Shown: positions 1-12,310, counted from the first letter of the stretch. The stretch is DNA of 64,000 nucleotides from Symsagittifera roscoffensis (GCF_963678635.1 NC_087066.1:53276312-53340311), one strand, 5' to 3'. Notes: generated from the letters alone by a model not told the origin. A program made the numbers and translations.

Positions 1-47
1 AATGCTTTAGTTTCTTTCAGTAATTTTTGTACGGCTTATGTTTATGC

Positions 48-93
48 ATCGCAACTGGTGCGAAGCTCGGCTTCGCCTCTGTGTAATCAATTT
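48..93 (+). repeat. Dispersed hairpin repeat, copy 1
   Basis: The core reads CGAAGCTCGGCTTCG, a short inverted repeat, preceded by a GCAANTGGTG-like word and followed by CTCTGTGT. Related words occur at about 706-750, 8508-8550, 10378-10420 and 10618-10655. The copy at 10378-10420 lies at the end of a tRNA-like repeat, which suggests this is the tail of a SINE family. Confidence 0.5.
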
Positions 94-1159
94 GAGCAGC
101 ATATGTTTCTTTTACATTGCTTGATACACAAAAATTATTAGACAGCTCACGCTAGTACATAGGTTTGTACATGTTTCTAGTAATAAGGTGTAATAGTACA
201 TTATGAAAATAAAGATTTTTTAATTTTAAAAGTTTCAATGAAAAAATGTTGATTTTTTCGGATTAATGATTTTCGAGCTTATTTCCGTCGCTCTAGTTTT
301 TTTTAAATTGTTTTTTATTTTAATCTGTTTTAATCGACTTAACATCCAAAACATGTTTTTTTACGTTGGTTCAAACGGTTTTTACTATCATTGAAAATTC
401 TGCACTTTGAATAATTTTTCATCTCTTTTTTCCATTAAAAAGCTTCTTTGTATTTTTTATTGGCCTTGTGAACCTGTATTCCGTAGTTTCGAGTGCAAAT
501 ATAATTTTATGCTTTTGTGCGTCTCATTAGGGACGGGTCGTCAAAATTTTTGGCTCAAACTTTTTTATGACAAAATTGTTTTCGGCTTTTTTGTCCCCTT
601 AGTTTCCGCTCGTTAAGTAATTACTCTTACAAATGCTAATAACAACCTAATTTTTCATAAATTCGCCTCTTTCTTTTCACTATCTCGCAATGCAATGTTT
701 TTGTTGTTTTGTAAGTGTTGTGAAGTTCCGCTTTGCCTCTGTGTTGATTTAAACTTAAATGTCAGTGAATTTAGTTTGATTTGGCTTCTTTTTTTTGGGC
801 TTGACTTTGGATTTTTTTAAATTTAATACAAATTTCTTTGCTGGTAGGTAATTTCTGCTCTCGTGGAGGGAAATAACGTGAATGAATTTCAGTTTCAAGA
901 AAGGATGTAAATTTTTAGAAACGCTTAAAAAAGCTTCAATTAAAAAATTTATACATTTTCAATAAAAGTAAAGTTTTTTACGGTAGCCTTGAGCTTATTA
1001 GCACTTGTTCAAACTGTCTGCTGGTATAAGCTCATAGAGTTTGCTAGAAGTCTAATTAATGGAGAAGTATCGAAGTTAGGGTTTTCGATCCTTTTAATTG
1101 TAATGAACATAGTGAAGACTCTTCCATAGGTCTTACTGATTTTTTGTTTTTCACGAAAA

Positions 1160-1470
1160 GTCTTAAAAGTCTCTAATAACTACAGATGTGCATTCATAAA
1201 TATTGCTGCGTTTTTGAATGCACTTAGGTATATATGCTTTTTTGACTTCAATTGAAATTCATCTGCTAAAAGTGACTTAGATAGCACTCTCCAAATACTG
1301 GAAAAGGCGCCAAAAAACGTGAACGATTTGTAGTTTCGAAAGTGGAATTTAGTTTTTAGATTTCCAGAGGAATAAAAATTTACCTATTGATCCAGTTTTC
1401 TCTAGTTAGGTTCATGTTATCAAAAAAGGTCCAATCATAAATTTCATTCTAAAAATTTAAAGAGCATCTG
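1160..1470 (+). repeat. Older interspersed repeat, member 1 (uninterrupted)
   Basis: Shares ordered blocks with about 2690-3030 and 4990-5470: a GATTTCCAG word, then AATAAAAATTTACCTATTGA, then a TTTTCTC word and CAATCATAA. This member is uninterrupted at the point where the third member carries an inserted element at 5179-5376. Confidence 0.4.
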
Positions 1471-2149
1471 TTTTTTTTTCTTTGAATTTTGAAAGTTGAT
1501 ATTTTTTCAAGAAATTCACTGTTTTTTATGCTTTCTTGCGTTCATTTTTCTTTTCCAATCTTCAATTGGCTATGTTCTAAATGTACCAAAAGCTTGTTAA
1601 GTTCTGGTTAGGTTTGATTTGAGTTACTATGTAGCAGGTAACGTTGATATCGTGCGCCATAACATTTCAACTAGTTTCTAGCTTGATGTTTTAAAACAAA
1701 TTCATAGTGTTTTCACTCTTTTTTTTCTGTAAGTAATAGTTTTTACTACTTATCTTGATATTTACGATCGTTCTTTTAAAATCCTCTGTCGCAATAGATT
1801 CTACACTCCACTGTGTATAAGGTTTATAATTTTTGTGATAATGAAATAAAGTTGTTGTCATTAGTTCACCATGTCGCCACTCACCAAGCGTGCTATCGCC
1901 TCTACTGACATTGAAAAACTTTAAAAATGATTAGTTTTCTTGTGGAATTGAGTATTCCCGTGAATCGAGTTCTGTGACAAAGTTGCGAATAACATTGTGA
2001 ACTTTGAACAATAATTAATCTTTTTAATGGCTCTTTTCGCTTTTTTATCACAGAAGCAACCCGTCATGCCGACCCCGAATGTTGCTTATTTATTTACCTG
2101 TGAGTGCTTTTGAAAAATAAAAGCTGTTAGCAGCAATAAAATGCTTTAG

Positions 2150-5100
2150 ACGATAATGATGCTCGGAATGGAAATGACATGGACACAACGCCTCGCAACC
2201 AGAACAAAACAAACAACAACACAGGCAAAAGTAGCCCGACTTTGACGGAGAGTGAGTTCGGTGATCAACCTTCAACGCAGAGATCTACACTTCATGGGTG
2301 AGATTCAGAAAACACGAAAGATAAATTTGTTTATCCCAGCCATTAATCCTGTGATTGGAAGAAAATTGTTCATTTAGTGTTTTGTAAATCTTTTGGGGGC
2401 GTTTCTATTATGAAGCTCAAAATTAGTAAAATGGGTGTGTGTTCTGTATGTTAGCTTACAAATTTGTGAAGAAACAGGCCAGTTTGTTCAAAAATGTTTC
2501 CCAATAGCATTCAAATTGTTCAAATTATTATCGTTTTCGAACACGAGGTGTTTAACTTGGAAGATTTATTGGGATATACTTACGCAAAATAAAATTTCTT
2601 GAAATTGAACGAGTCGTATTATAGTAGCTTGTTTACTGTTAATGAATAAGATCGGTTTTCTTTCATTCTCGGTTTTTTCGGTTCATTTGCTATAAGGAAG
2701 GCAAATTACGCTCTCCAATTGAAAAATGGTGCCAAGAAAAGTGAATGAGTTCAAGTTTCAAGCATGTATTTTACCTTTCAGATTTCCAGTGGAAAGAAAA
2801 CTTATTGACCAAATTTTTAATGTTATTAATAGTTAAAGAGTCCATGAATGCATTGAAGACTCTCATATAGGCCGTTATTGTTTTTTCAAGAGGGTCATTT
2901 CTTTTTTTTTCAGGAAAGCGTTCTAAAATTTGTTCACGCTTAGTTTTGATTTCTCGCGGTTTGACTTGTGATTTTTAAGTTCAGTTCATTTCCTTTCAAG
3001 GAAGGCAAACTCCATCGAACAGCGGAAGGTTTTTTCATTCGCCGAATTATTTGCGGGTCACAAAGCTCAAAATGAATTGTTGTCATTCATTTTTGTATCG
3101 AGTTTGAATGATGTTTTTTGGGATTTTATCTGGTATAATTTTAAGCATGCTTGCTCAGTAATTGACGAGTTAATGGTACTTCGTTTACCAAAACGTGCTC
3201 TTTATTTTGAACGTGATAATTTATGTTCTTTTTTTGTGCATCAGATACTAAAATGTACCGCTATTTGGATGCTAGAAAGCACGTGGGTCAGTCTGATCAA
3301 GGCAGACTTTAAAATAAATTTGTAAATGAGCACGAGTCGATTTTTCTAAAATTGACAAAAGCACGACTGAAAAATTATTACTCGCTGCATGAAGGCATTG
3401 CATGATTCAGGCACGTGCAAACATTTTATTTTCCGTGTTCAATTTCAAATATTTACTAAAAAGCACGGATGAAAATTATTAAAATTTTCGAGCACGCCGT
3501 CTGGATTTATTAAGTTATTTTCACAAAAATGCACGTTTCAGTTTTTAAAATTAATCACAAATCTTTTCTTGGTTTCTTGCGTTGATTAATCGTTTTCTGC
3601 AATTTGTTTGAAAGGTAATTTTTGTCTCAAAAAGAATTTTTATACCCTGTGTTGAATATTTTTGTACAAATGAATTGAAAAATTTGGACTCTAAAATGAG
3701 TCACAAAGCTCAAAAATTTTCTTTCTATTTGAAATGATAGCTTTAATTTTTGTTTGTATTCTTGTAGAATTTTTCAGTCAAATTTTGTGTATCTGGCGGT
3801 TATATTCGGAAATAGTCCAATATTTTCTTGATGTTTTGCATTAGCTTGCCTGTTGAGTTTTAATATAAGTTATAGAGTTATTTTGTGTCCTAATTAGTCT
3901 CATCTGCGGAGTGGGTGAGAAGGATACCTCCAGCAACTATTCAGGAGGCGGTCACTACAACTCTAACGGGACAACCCACTCTTCCTCCTCCAACACCCCC
4001 TCGTCAGTGGGAGGGAACAGCAGCAGTCGAAGTGGCGGACACCCATCCTCGGCAGCTTCCTCGGCTAGAGGGGGCTCAGGGGACTCGACAGAAGGACACC
4101 CGTTTCTGCTGTTAGACTGTCAAGACGAAGAAGACTTCGAAAAATGTCACATTGTTGGTGGTGAGTAGTTGAGGTCATGTTGTGTTGTGATTAGTGAAGG
4201 TCGCAGAAATCGGAATGGATGTAAAACCAAGTAGACGAAATTTAGAATTTTAATTCTCAGAAGTATTGATTGAAATTATTGAATTTCGTTTTGGAGCAGT
4301 TATGTGAAATAACTGTTTTGCTCAATAAGTAAACCTTTGTCCGATAGAAATCCGCAGCTGTTTAATTTTGAAACGTTATAGGGAAACCTTCTAAATTGAA
4401 ACTTTGAATTGACTATTGGGTGTGCATAAATCGTTCATATAGGTTAATACACTGTTTAATACACTGTGAGCTTTTCAGCAATAAACTTCCCCAAGTCGCG
4501 TCTGTCTCGTGCGGTGAACTACGAGATAGCACCCATGTACGACTACAAGAACAAGGCGGGCAAAGTGATTGTGGTGTACGATGCAGATGAGCAGATTGCC
4601 GTTCACGTGGTCACCTCTTTGGTCGAGAGGGGCTACGATAACCTCTTCATGTTGTCAGGAGGCGAGTGTTTTGTTTATGTGTCGATCAATGCAGTGAAGC
4701 CTTTTATACAGGTCTTGGTGATTTTTTCAAGAGTAATGAACGTAGTGAGTACTATTATATGGGTCTCCTTATATGGGTGATTTGGCTTTTTTCCTTCCCC
4801 ACTAACCTCAATTGATCATCAATTTTATGGTCTAACGAGTGGTTTTACAAGGTTAATTATGAAGACCAAATATGTTTGTCATGGCCTAATTTATCTGCAT
4901 GTCAATTTTCATGACAATCGGACAATGTGAACAGTAATTTTAATTATAAAAATTGCAGGTGGGGTGGAAAAGATTTTTTTTCGGGAAAAGTTTCCTAGAT
5001 TTGTCCACAGCCAAGTTTGATTTTTGAAGTTTGACTTGTGATTGTTCATTTCTTTTCTTTTGTTAAAATGATGGCAAACTCCGCTATCGAACAGTGAAAG

Positions 5101-8100
5101 GTCACGAAAAAGGAGATCGAGTTCAAATTTTGAAAGTTGATTTTAATTTTCAGATTTCCCAGCGTAATAAAAACTTCAGGCTCTTTTTCCCCCCACCTCA
5201 CATCAGCATCAATTTTATGGTGTAATGAGGGTTTTTACAAGGTTAACTATGAAGACCAATTTTGTCTGTCATGACCTAATTTGTTAGCATGTCAATTTTC
5301 ATAACAATCGGTTGGTGGGAACAGTAATTTTAATTGTAAAAATTTGCAGGTGGGGAGGGGGGAAGGAAAAAGAGCCAAATTTACCTATTGAACCAATTTT
5401 CTCAAGTTGATTTGATTTAATCAAAAAGTGTCAATCATAATTTTTCTTGAAATTCAAAGAGCTGTAAGGTCATCTATTTTGTTGAAATTTGAAAATTGAA
5501 GTCTATGTTTTGTCAGCTCCTTGCGCTCCATGACTCTTTCAAAGAATTTTTTGTGATACCTACAAGATTTTTTTCTGAATAACAGCTGAAATTCAATATC
5601 GGAGAAACTTGAACATTTATGTTTTTTGAGCGAGCTCAAAGTGTCCAATTTGGTTATTTTACAGAAGTAGAGAAACAGAAATAAATAAAATAGTTTTCTT
5701 TTTAAATGTAATTTTTTTTGTTTAAGGACTGAAAGTAACGTACCAAAAAGTGCCAACTTTGATCACTGGAACTCTGCCCAAGGCGGCTTTAGTGTTTAAC
5801 GAGAACACTGCCAGACCTGCGAAAGGAGGTGGATCCAAGAAAGGATCGGTGGCCTCGGAGATCCAACTGGACCCCGTGATCCGCTCCGAGTTCTCCTCTG
5901 ACGATATTGACAGAATTGAGGACGAACTAGGAAATACGTTGGAAGGTTCGAGAGTTATTTATTGTTATCATTTTCAGCGTTTGTCATTTTGCGATTTGAT
6001 TAGGAATGATGTGTACGTAGTATGCTGTGTACGTAGTATGCTGTGTACGTAGTACGTACTTATTTTTGTACGCTTCTTAAAATTTCTTTTTTTTGCCGAA
6101 AATGTTCTTACATTTATGAGCTTGCGAACATAGTATATTAGTACGAATCTTTTTTTTCGAACCTAACTTTGCTATAATCACGATCTGTAGCATTGGAAGT
6201 TTTATAGCATCTGTTCTCTGCTTTATTTGTGGCTAGTGTTTGCCGATATTAAGCGTCCGTAGCTGAGAGGGTTCGAATCCGACACGTAGCAAAAGTTGCA
6301 CGAAGTCGTGGCTTATTTTTTATTTCTTATTTCACCTTATAGAGCTGCTTTTTTGTCTTGTTCACTCTTGCATGAGACTGGGGATGGGCTCCCAGTGAAA
6401 GAAGATTGCTCGGTGGTGCATGATAGCAAGTGAGGGTCAGTGGTGCATGATAGCAAGAGAGACGGTGGTGCATGATAGCAAGAGAGAGACGGTGGTGCAT
6501 GATAGCAAGAGAGAGACGGTGGTGCATGATAGCAAGAGAGTTTATAATTTTTCAGCTTTTTCGATTTAACCTTCAATTCCTATAGTTTTTTAAGATTGTT
6601 TCGCGTTCTACTTGCTCAAAAAGTAAAACTTTTTTCGACTTTCTTGGTTTTTTACACTCTGGTTACTTTGGTTGGAGTTTTCTATTGTATTGGAGCAACC
6701 AGTTGTAGTTGTCCAATGCTTTTGTGATGCATTTTTTGAGCTCATGATTTTCGCTTGATTATGATTTTTTTGCGTTTTAATTTGAATAGTTTTTGAAGTG
6801 AAGATTTTTTAAATGATTCGGATACAGAATTCAATCTTTGAGGCGATCATGTATTTCTAAATGCTTTTAAATATGCGGCATAAGATGCTTGAGTTTTTGA
6901 TGTGTCCAATAAATCTTCTGTAGTCCTGTCATAATATGCTGCGAATTAAATTTCGGCCTAAATTTTTCGGTTGGGTTATTGCATGCTTCTGAAAGAGGTT
7001 TATTCAAGTTTGGGTACGTTTCCAAATTACATATGAAGCAGGTTGCATTTGCGAAAATTTTGAAGCTTTGTAATTTTTTCTGTGCTTAGGGCTAAATCAT
7101 CATGTACATGAAAGCGATTTCAGCAGTAGGGTTTTAGTAGCTCATGGTATATTGGGTGTTACGCGCTATCTTTTATCCTTTTCATTGATATATCTTTGTT
7201 TGAAATGTTCCTTAGGCTTTGCTTATTTTATTGTATCTGAAATACCTCGACTCATTGGAGTTTTTAAAAGTGGTTAATTTTTTGGCTTGCTAGCTGTAGC
7301 TGGAATTTTGTTACCTTGACGGTTTTTGAAGAGCCAGCGTAGAGTATTGAACGGTCTTTTTATGCGCCTGCAGCCAATTTTTGAAATTGAGTTTGTTTAA
7401 TATTTTTTCCATCTTGCTTAGTTTCAGCACATTTTTCATCAATACATTGATTTGATCTGATTACATGAAATAGGTTATGTTGAAATTTCTGGTTGTGTTG
7501 TTGGTTTTGAACGTGTCGAAATGAATTTCAATTAGATTTTTACCCTTGCGATTAGCAAGGGTTTTGTGGAAGGTTACTAGACTTTTTCCCCTAGATAACT
7601 TTGTTCACAGAATGGTACATTTCGAAGCAAGTTCGAAATGACAATTTAACAAATATGCATCCTTCTTGTTTTGCATATTTAGGGCTACAGCTTGCTTTGT
7701 AGGTGACAGATGTCGAAAAGTTTTGAGCTTTTGATACAAGCTCGAAAATTATGTTTGAGTTTTTACAATCATTCCTTCGACCTTCTTAAAAAAGTTTGAA
7801 GAAGTTTTCGAACTTTTTTCTTTCTAATATAGCTTTGTTCGAAATGTTTTCTCGCTTTTTCTTAAGTGGAATACTGTTCTATCGTAATTTTTGGCAAAAA
7901 ATTTGCAGTCATGAGTTAATTCACGAGTTTCTTGGGAAAATTTCCAATCAGTTTGTTCGTCAGTTGATTTTTTATTTGCTTTAAATGCGTTTTAGCCTAT
8001 ATATTTGTGTGCTAAGATAACTTCTTTAAGCAAAAAAAATTGTGTTTGGGAGGCTATGAGTGCTCTTTAATCACAAACTATCTTAAAAATTTTACATTCA

Positions 8101-9451
8101 TGTTTTGTAATTTTCAGTTTTTTTTATTATATCACAAATTTTGTTTTGGGTATATCTTTTGTCTTAGTTTGTTTGGACTTCGTTCCTAGCAACTTGTTGT
8201 CTTAATTTCTAGTGATGTCTGAGATTGTTTGTTTCTAATCGACTCATATTAATGGCACATCACAGTGTTGAAAAAATTTCCAAATTTTCTCTCCATTTTC
8301 TTTTTCCAAAAAAAATCCCACATTTGGATTTTCACCATTTTTCGCGGTTTTGTCTGCATAGTTACCGCTCGGTAGTTTTTAATGCTAATCTAATGCTGGG
8401 GGTTGTATTCCGCCGCAGGTTTTCATCATATTGAGTTTTATTTGAGACAAACATGTGAAAGTTTCGGGTGTTCTTTTTTTAATTTTTTTTTAATTACTCG
8501 ATTGCTTTCTGTATCGCAAGTGATGCGAAGCTCAGCTTCGCTCAGTGTAAAAATTAATTGTTTTTCTGCTCTCTTTTATGAATTTTCCTGTAAAATAAAT
8601 TTCTTTTTGATAGGTTTATTTTTCGTATCGCAAGCTACATTTTTCGATAACTTCGATAGTTGGGTATGATGTATCCTTTCTACTTTTCGAGTATTTCATA
8701 ACGCTTTGTTGCTACATTTGTAATGCGCGAAAGAAACAAGAATTCTTGAAATCTACAAAAGTTTAAAAATTTTGTGACCTTTTCAAGCTGGATCTGACAG
8801 CAGTAGTATGTGTGGGAGTGCTCGCTCTCAATACACGGGTTTGTATCTCAGATTTAAATTCGATGCGTCTTCACTATAATATATAGCAGCTAGATGTCTA
8901 GCTTTAATCTACATTAAAATGTGCTGTGTGGTGTACTCATTTGTGATTTTGGATATGATTTGAAAAAATAGATGTCTTTGTTTTAAATATTGTGTGTTGT
9001 CAAATATTTTTGCATTGTCAAGTTTTATCTTTTCTTCCTTCAGTTCTGCATTTTTTGCAGTTTTCCCTTATTTTTGCACACTAGCTTAGAGCGATGAATC
9101 AAGAGTAGACTTGAAGAAGTTGCATATCCGATTTATTTTAATGCTGATTATCAATTGGTCGAATAATTTTTTTGTCCGTCGAACAGTCAAATTAATAAAC
9201 TTTCTCAACTCGACTGGTTTTGGATAATTATTGAAATTTTTTCCTTTGGATCAAAGTATTTGTAACCGTTAAGTTGCACAATTCGCATTCAAATAAGATT
9301 TTCGGAGCTGATTTTTCAAATTTGGGGCAACTTCCACTGTTTTTCAGGTCGTTCGACTGCGGCGCCAGCCAGCAGCAGGTCAAGTCGTGCTTCAGTCGCC
9401 AGTTCCCACAGGTCGTCGGGAGCAGGCGATGGTCAAAACAGATGGAAGTGA
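2150..9451 (+). CDS. CEP41: CEP41-like centrosomal protein with inactive rhodanese domain (5' partial, five exons)
   Basis: Exons read at 2150-2297, 3898-4160, 4479-4661, 5727-5945 and 9348-9451; the junction phases (2, 1, 1, 1) all agree. The product has an Asn/Thr/Ser-rich linker containing RSTLHG followed by CGVGEKD, which aligns with the same place in animal CEP41. A rhodanese-like domain follows: FLLLDCQDEEDFEKCHIVG, VIVVYDADEQ, then NLFMLSGG and GLKV. The position of the rhodanese catalytic Cys is Asp (VYDADE), as expected for this catalytically inactive family. The last exon encodes a short Arg/Ser-rich tail ending NRWK before TGA, like the basic Trp-Lys end of vertebrate CEP41. In vertebrates CEP41 acts at centrosomes and cilia and supports tubulin polyglutamylation; that role is carried over by homology. 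The fourth CDS exon visible is reached through a GC-AG intron (4662-5726). The N-terminal exons were not found. Confidence 0.85.
4785..4973. mobile_element. MITE-like element with terminal inverted repeats, copy 1 (degenerate ends)
   Basis: The interior (AATTTTATGGT, TTACAAGGTTAA, GAAGACCAA, CATGTCAATTTTCATGACAATCGG, GTAATTTTAATT) matches the copy at 5179-5376 in order and spacing. The ends are pyrimidine-rich then purine-rich, approximately TTTTTTCCTTCCCC and GGTGGGGTGGAAAAG, forming imperfect inverted repeats. It has no coding capacity and lies in the GC-AG intron of the CEP41-like gene. Confidence 0.55.
5179..5376. mobile_element. MITE-like element with terminal inverted repeats, copy 2
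   Basis: The left end GGCTCTTTTTCCCCCCACCT mirrors the right end, which runs AGGTGGGG ... GGAAAAAGAGCC. The element is about 198 bp, non-coding, and interrupts an older repeat whose empty version is seen at 1365-1400. Only a weak candidate duplication of the flanking AAACTT/AAATTT type is visible. Confidence 0.6.
6248..6300 (+). repeat. tRNA-like fragment with a B-box (SINE remnant)
   Basis: A B-box-like word GGTTCGAATCC sits just after GTAGCTGAGAG. The spacing is too short for a functional tRNA. The downstream word TAGAGCTGCTTTT at about 6340 also follows the tRNA-like element at 10234, so both may be copies of one SINE family. Confidence 0.4.
6412..6540 (+). repeat. Minisatellite, about 27-bp unit, five copies
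   Basis: The word GGTGGTGCATGATAGCAAG occurs five times, separated by 5-8 bases of mostly GAGAGAC. The first unit is the most diverged (GTGAGGGTCA spacer). The array lies in the last intron of the CEP41-like gene. Open frames across it are products of the repeat and not genes. Confidence 0.85.
8508..8550 (+). repeat. Dispersed hairpin repeat, best-preserved second copy
   Basis: This copy reads GCGAAGCTCAGCTTCGC, a near-perfect inverted repeat, then TCAGTGT. It is in the same orientation as the copy at 48-93 and lies inside the long last intron of the CEP41-like gene. Confidence 0.5.
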
Positions 9452-9523
9452 TGGACTACTTTGGGCCATACAATGAGTCATACCTTTTATTGACGGCCTG
9501 TCCGAAAAATAACAAATAGGGGC

Positions 9524-9529
9524 AATAAA
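9524..9529 (+). promoter_or_regulatory. Polyadenylation signal of the CEP41-like gene
   Basis: AATAAA lies 73 bases after the CEP41 stop codon (9449-9451). Position and strand fit the 3' end of that transcript. Confidence 0.5.
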
Positions 9530-12020
9530 CTCACTCATGTTTTAAACAGATTGTGCTTTTTTGTTTGTGGCACGTTCGAAGTTTTCGAAATGTTTGTGCG
9601 CTTGTTCACGGCTTCCTCAAAGACTGGCCTCAATTGATGCTTTAATTTTGAATGACATTTCATGTGTTAATATGTAAATAGGATGTTCGTTATGTTAAGA
9701 ATTCGCTGTACAGATGCCACATTTTGTGAGTTTATGTAAATAATGATCAATAGAATGTCAAATGGTTATTTTATTGAGAGAGGAAGCCTCTTGCTCACAG
9801 AAGATACGTACGTCAAAAATCTTTAGCTTTGGCCACTCATGAAAGTGGAAAAAACACGAAAACTACGGATTCAGGGGCTCAGTTTTAGGTTTACGCGAGA
9901 GTAATAAGTGTCTTTAAAGCAGGTGCTACATTTCTAGTGAACACAGGTTCCTATGATGGCTTTTCGAAAGAGAACTGGTGGGTCACTTTCGATTTCAAGG
10001 TTCGCTAGCTACTCTTTGTCCTCATTATACGTGAACAGATTGTTTCGAGTTCATACAAACTAACAAATGGTGTGAATAAAGAAATTTTTCTGGAAGAACA
10101 ATCGGGCTGACATTTATGAAAAAATGTGAGGCTTTTTTCCTAGTTGGCTTTAGTAATTTTGAAAAATTATTTGCGAACAGATTGTGTTATTATGAGCCTT
10201 TTTTTGTAAACTAACTCGCAAATAAAAGTGTTCATTCCGTGGCTCTGTGGTTAGTGTGTGAGACTCTCAACTTTTGGGTCACAGGTTCGAATCTCAGAGG
10301 TAGGCGAATTTTTGCTAATTGGAGGATTATTTCTAATTGGCTATTACTGCACTTTTTAGAGCTGCTTTTCGTGCTCTCGCAAGTGTTTGCGAAGCTTTGC
10401 GTCTGTGTCAATTCATGGAATACCAATCTTCATGCATCTGAAATCAAATAAGGTCACTTGCTAATGCATAAAACACCAGATGAAGTATTTTAGGCTTGAA
10501 TGCTAACCATTTTACATAGCAGATTTTGATCCTCAATGAAAACAAAAATATTTTGTCGAACGCTTTCAATTCAATTTTTGAAATATGGTTTAGTATTGGA
10601 AGACTGGCATATTGTTTATTGCACGTGATGCTAAGCTCAACTACGACTCTGCGAACGAAGTGATCAATCGCTTATTTACGACGTCTGTTTTTTAAGAAAT
10701 AATTTTGACTGAAAGAGCCAGTCGATTTTTCACGACTATAATTTATCAGTTCACTTGTGCGTGCGTGGCAGCGGAGATGGGGTAAAAATCAACGTGTTAT
10801 GTACAGCGATCCATAATCGAATTTTTAGATTTAAAAAATTTAGTGAAAATACGATTTGATAAGGGAAGTGTTGGTTCAAGGTAGAAAAAGTCGAGATTTT
10901 TTTTACTGAAGCGCAACTGGGAAGATTGAGGTGGGAAGTTATTGTTAAGTTAAACTTAACAAGAAAAAGCATCTGATTTTGAATGAACATTTCTAAATTC
11001 TGCGTTCTTTTAAGCTTAATTTTACAATTGGATAGAAAAATGGAATTTATTGTATGCTCTTTCAATGAATAAGAAAATAATGAAATGGTGATAGAACAGA
11101 AATTTTGTCTCCTGTCCTGGATTCTAAGTTGATGGAGGTATCTTTCCTAAGAGCGGAGAGACCCACGTACCTCAAAATCCTAGAAAGGGGGTCCTTAAAT
11201 TTTTGAAAGCCCCATATCTTACGATTTTGTACATGAACGCCGCAAAATAGAAGACCGCCTACTTTGGGTCTTGCTTATCTTAGCTTAACAACCGGAGACA
11301 CGATACATAGTTTCTTCTAAATCGGTTCTAATTTTTCATCCTGGTTACTTAAACCGTTCAATTATATTGGTTTATCTTTTTCAAGCAAATGATCGTTCGA
11401 CCCAGTTAAGAGCTTTGGTGATATTGGAATATAGTTATTCGGTGTATGAAAATTCACCGTCAATAATGACAAAGTAGCATAATTTTTGGCAGCAGGGAAC
11501 TGTTTTTTTATTTAAGCAAGTTGACCATGAATTAAATGCTCAAAATCTACCTAAATGAAAAAAACGAGAAAAAAAAATCAAAAAAGGAATGTGAAAAAAA
11601 TAACGAAAAAAATTTAATGAAATAACAAATTAAACAAAAAAATAAGGATTTTATCCCTAGGGTCAGCCTTGTTTTTTGTTTAACTTGCCTACTTGTGTAT
11701 TCTCTTTTTACTTGAGGACCGTTAAGTCGATGGTTCGGTGACGCGGACGTGCACAAATTGCTAAGTAGCTACAGTAAGTCATTCAGAATCACTTAAGCAA
11801 ACTACGTTGAAAACGCAAATTACCTAGAACCAGGAAGGTTCTACAAACCGAATACATGATGAAATTAAGAAAATGTAAGCAACGCTTTAAAATTTGAACC
11901 GCCAGCATATTTGTCAAAAAAACATAATCGTAGGTAAAATAGTAACTGGACTGAAAACCATAATGCCAAATAGAATTATTTGTTCGCACAGCAATTTTAT
12001 GCACTGTGAGAAAATTTTAA
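9530..12020. other. Intergenic stretch downstream of CEP41
   Basis: Apart from the tRNA-like element at 10234-10420 and a weak hairpin copy at 10618-10655 I see no gene, RNA or recognisable element. Short open frames on both strands have AT-rich low-complexity translations. Confidence 0.5.
10234..10420 (+). repeat. tRNA-derived SINE-like element
   Basis: The sequence starts with an A-box-like TGGCTCTGTGGTTAGTGTG, then a 5-bp anticodon-like stem (GACTC/GGGTC) with a 9-nt loop, then a clear B-box GGTTCGAATCT. The oversized loop argues against a working tRNA. The body continues with TAGAGCTGCTTTT and ends in the hairpin word GCGAAGCTTTGCG shared with other copies in the first 11 kb. Confidence 0.5.
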
Positions 12021-12029
12021 CAGTGGCAT

Positions 12030-12310
12030 TGTGGAACGAAGGAAAAAAAAATCTACGTTGCAGAAGCCTTTGGCGAAAAACTACCGGATGAAGCTAAACT
12101 AAGATACTAAAATTATAGAAAATTTATCAATAGTAGAGCAAACGCTCTATGAACTACTAGCATCACAAGAAGTGGAACATCGTGAAGAGTTCACTAATTT
12201 TAATAAGATCATTAAAGCAAAAGAAAATTTCAAATCCCGGTTGAGAAAAAACAGCAGAGATGAGTAGAAAGAGACAAAAACGTTGCAAAATAGCAGCAGC
12301 CGGGGCAAAC
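12030..12310 (+). pseudogene. Decayed coding remnant, possibly retroelement gag
   Basis: A run of about 50 codons (from about 12114 to 12267) has protein-like composition, including YELLASQEVEHREEF and KENFKSRLRKNS, unlike the surrounding low-complexity translations. It is flanked by frameshifts and stops, with another short in-frame piece just upstream (VAEAFGEKLPDEAKL). Charged helical composition would fit a gag-like protein, but I recognise no family motif. Confidence 0.3.

Larger units (their letters stand above)
1..2149. other. AT-rich non-coding stretch upstream of the first recognised CEP41 exon
   Basis: No exon could be supported here. CEP41 proteins have an N-terminal part of roughly 90-100 residues before the linker encoded by the first exon I recognise at 2150, so earlier exons should lie in this stretch or beyond the window edge. 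The stretch carries two copies of a dispersed hairpin repeat (about 48-93 and 706-750) and one member of an older repeat family (about 1160-1470). A less AT-rich patch at 1868-1920 gives only a 17-codon reading frame and is not claimed as an exon. Confidence 0.6.

Noticed and set aside
2055-2099. Possible small CEP41 exon with acceptor ATCACAG and donor GTGAGT
   Set aside because: Splice signals are present but no frame resembles the expected CEP41 N-terminal region, so it was not added to the gene.
6412-6540. CRISPR-like array
   Set aside because: Spacers are only 5-8 bases and nearly identical, and the setting is a eukaryotic intron; it is a minisatellite.
6327-6576. Two overlapping minus-strand frames rich in HHRLS and YHAPP repeats
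   Set aside because: They are translations of the 27-bp minisatellite.
9274-9519. 81-codon open frame over the last CEP41 exon
   Set aside because: The splice-consistent frame from 9348 gives the Arg/Ser-rich CEP41 tail and stops at 9451; the longer frame is out of phase with the preceding exon.
10234-10310. Functional tRNA gene
   Set aside because: A- and B-boxes are recognisable but the anticodon loop is nine bases and the acceptor arms do not pair; a tRNA-derived repeat explains it better.
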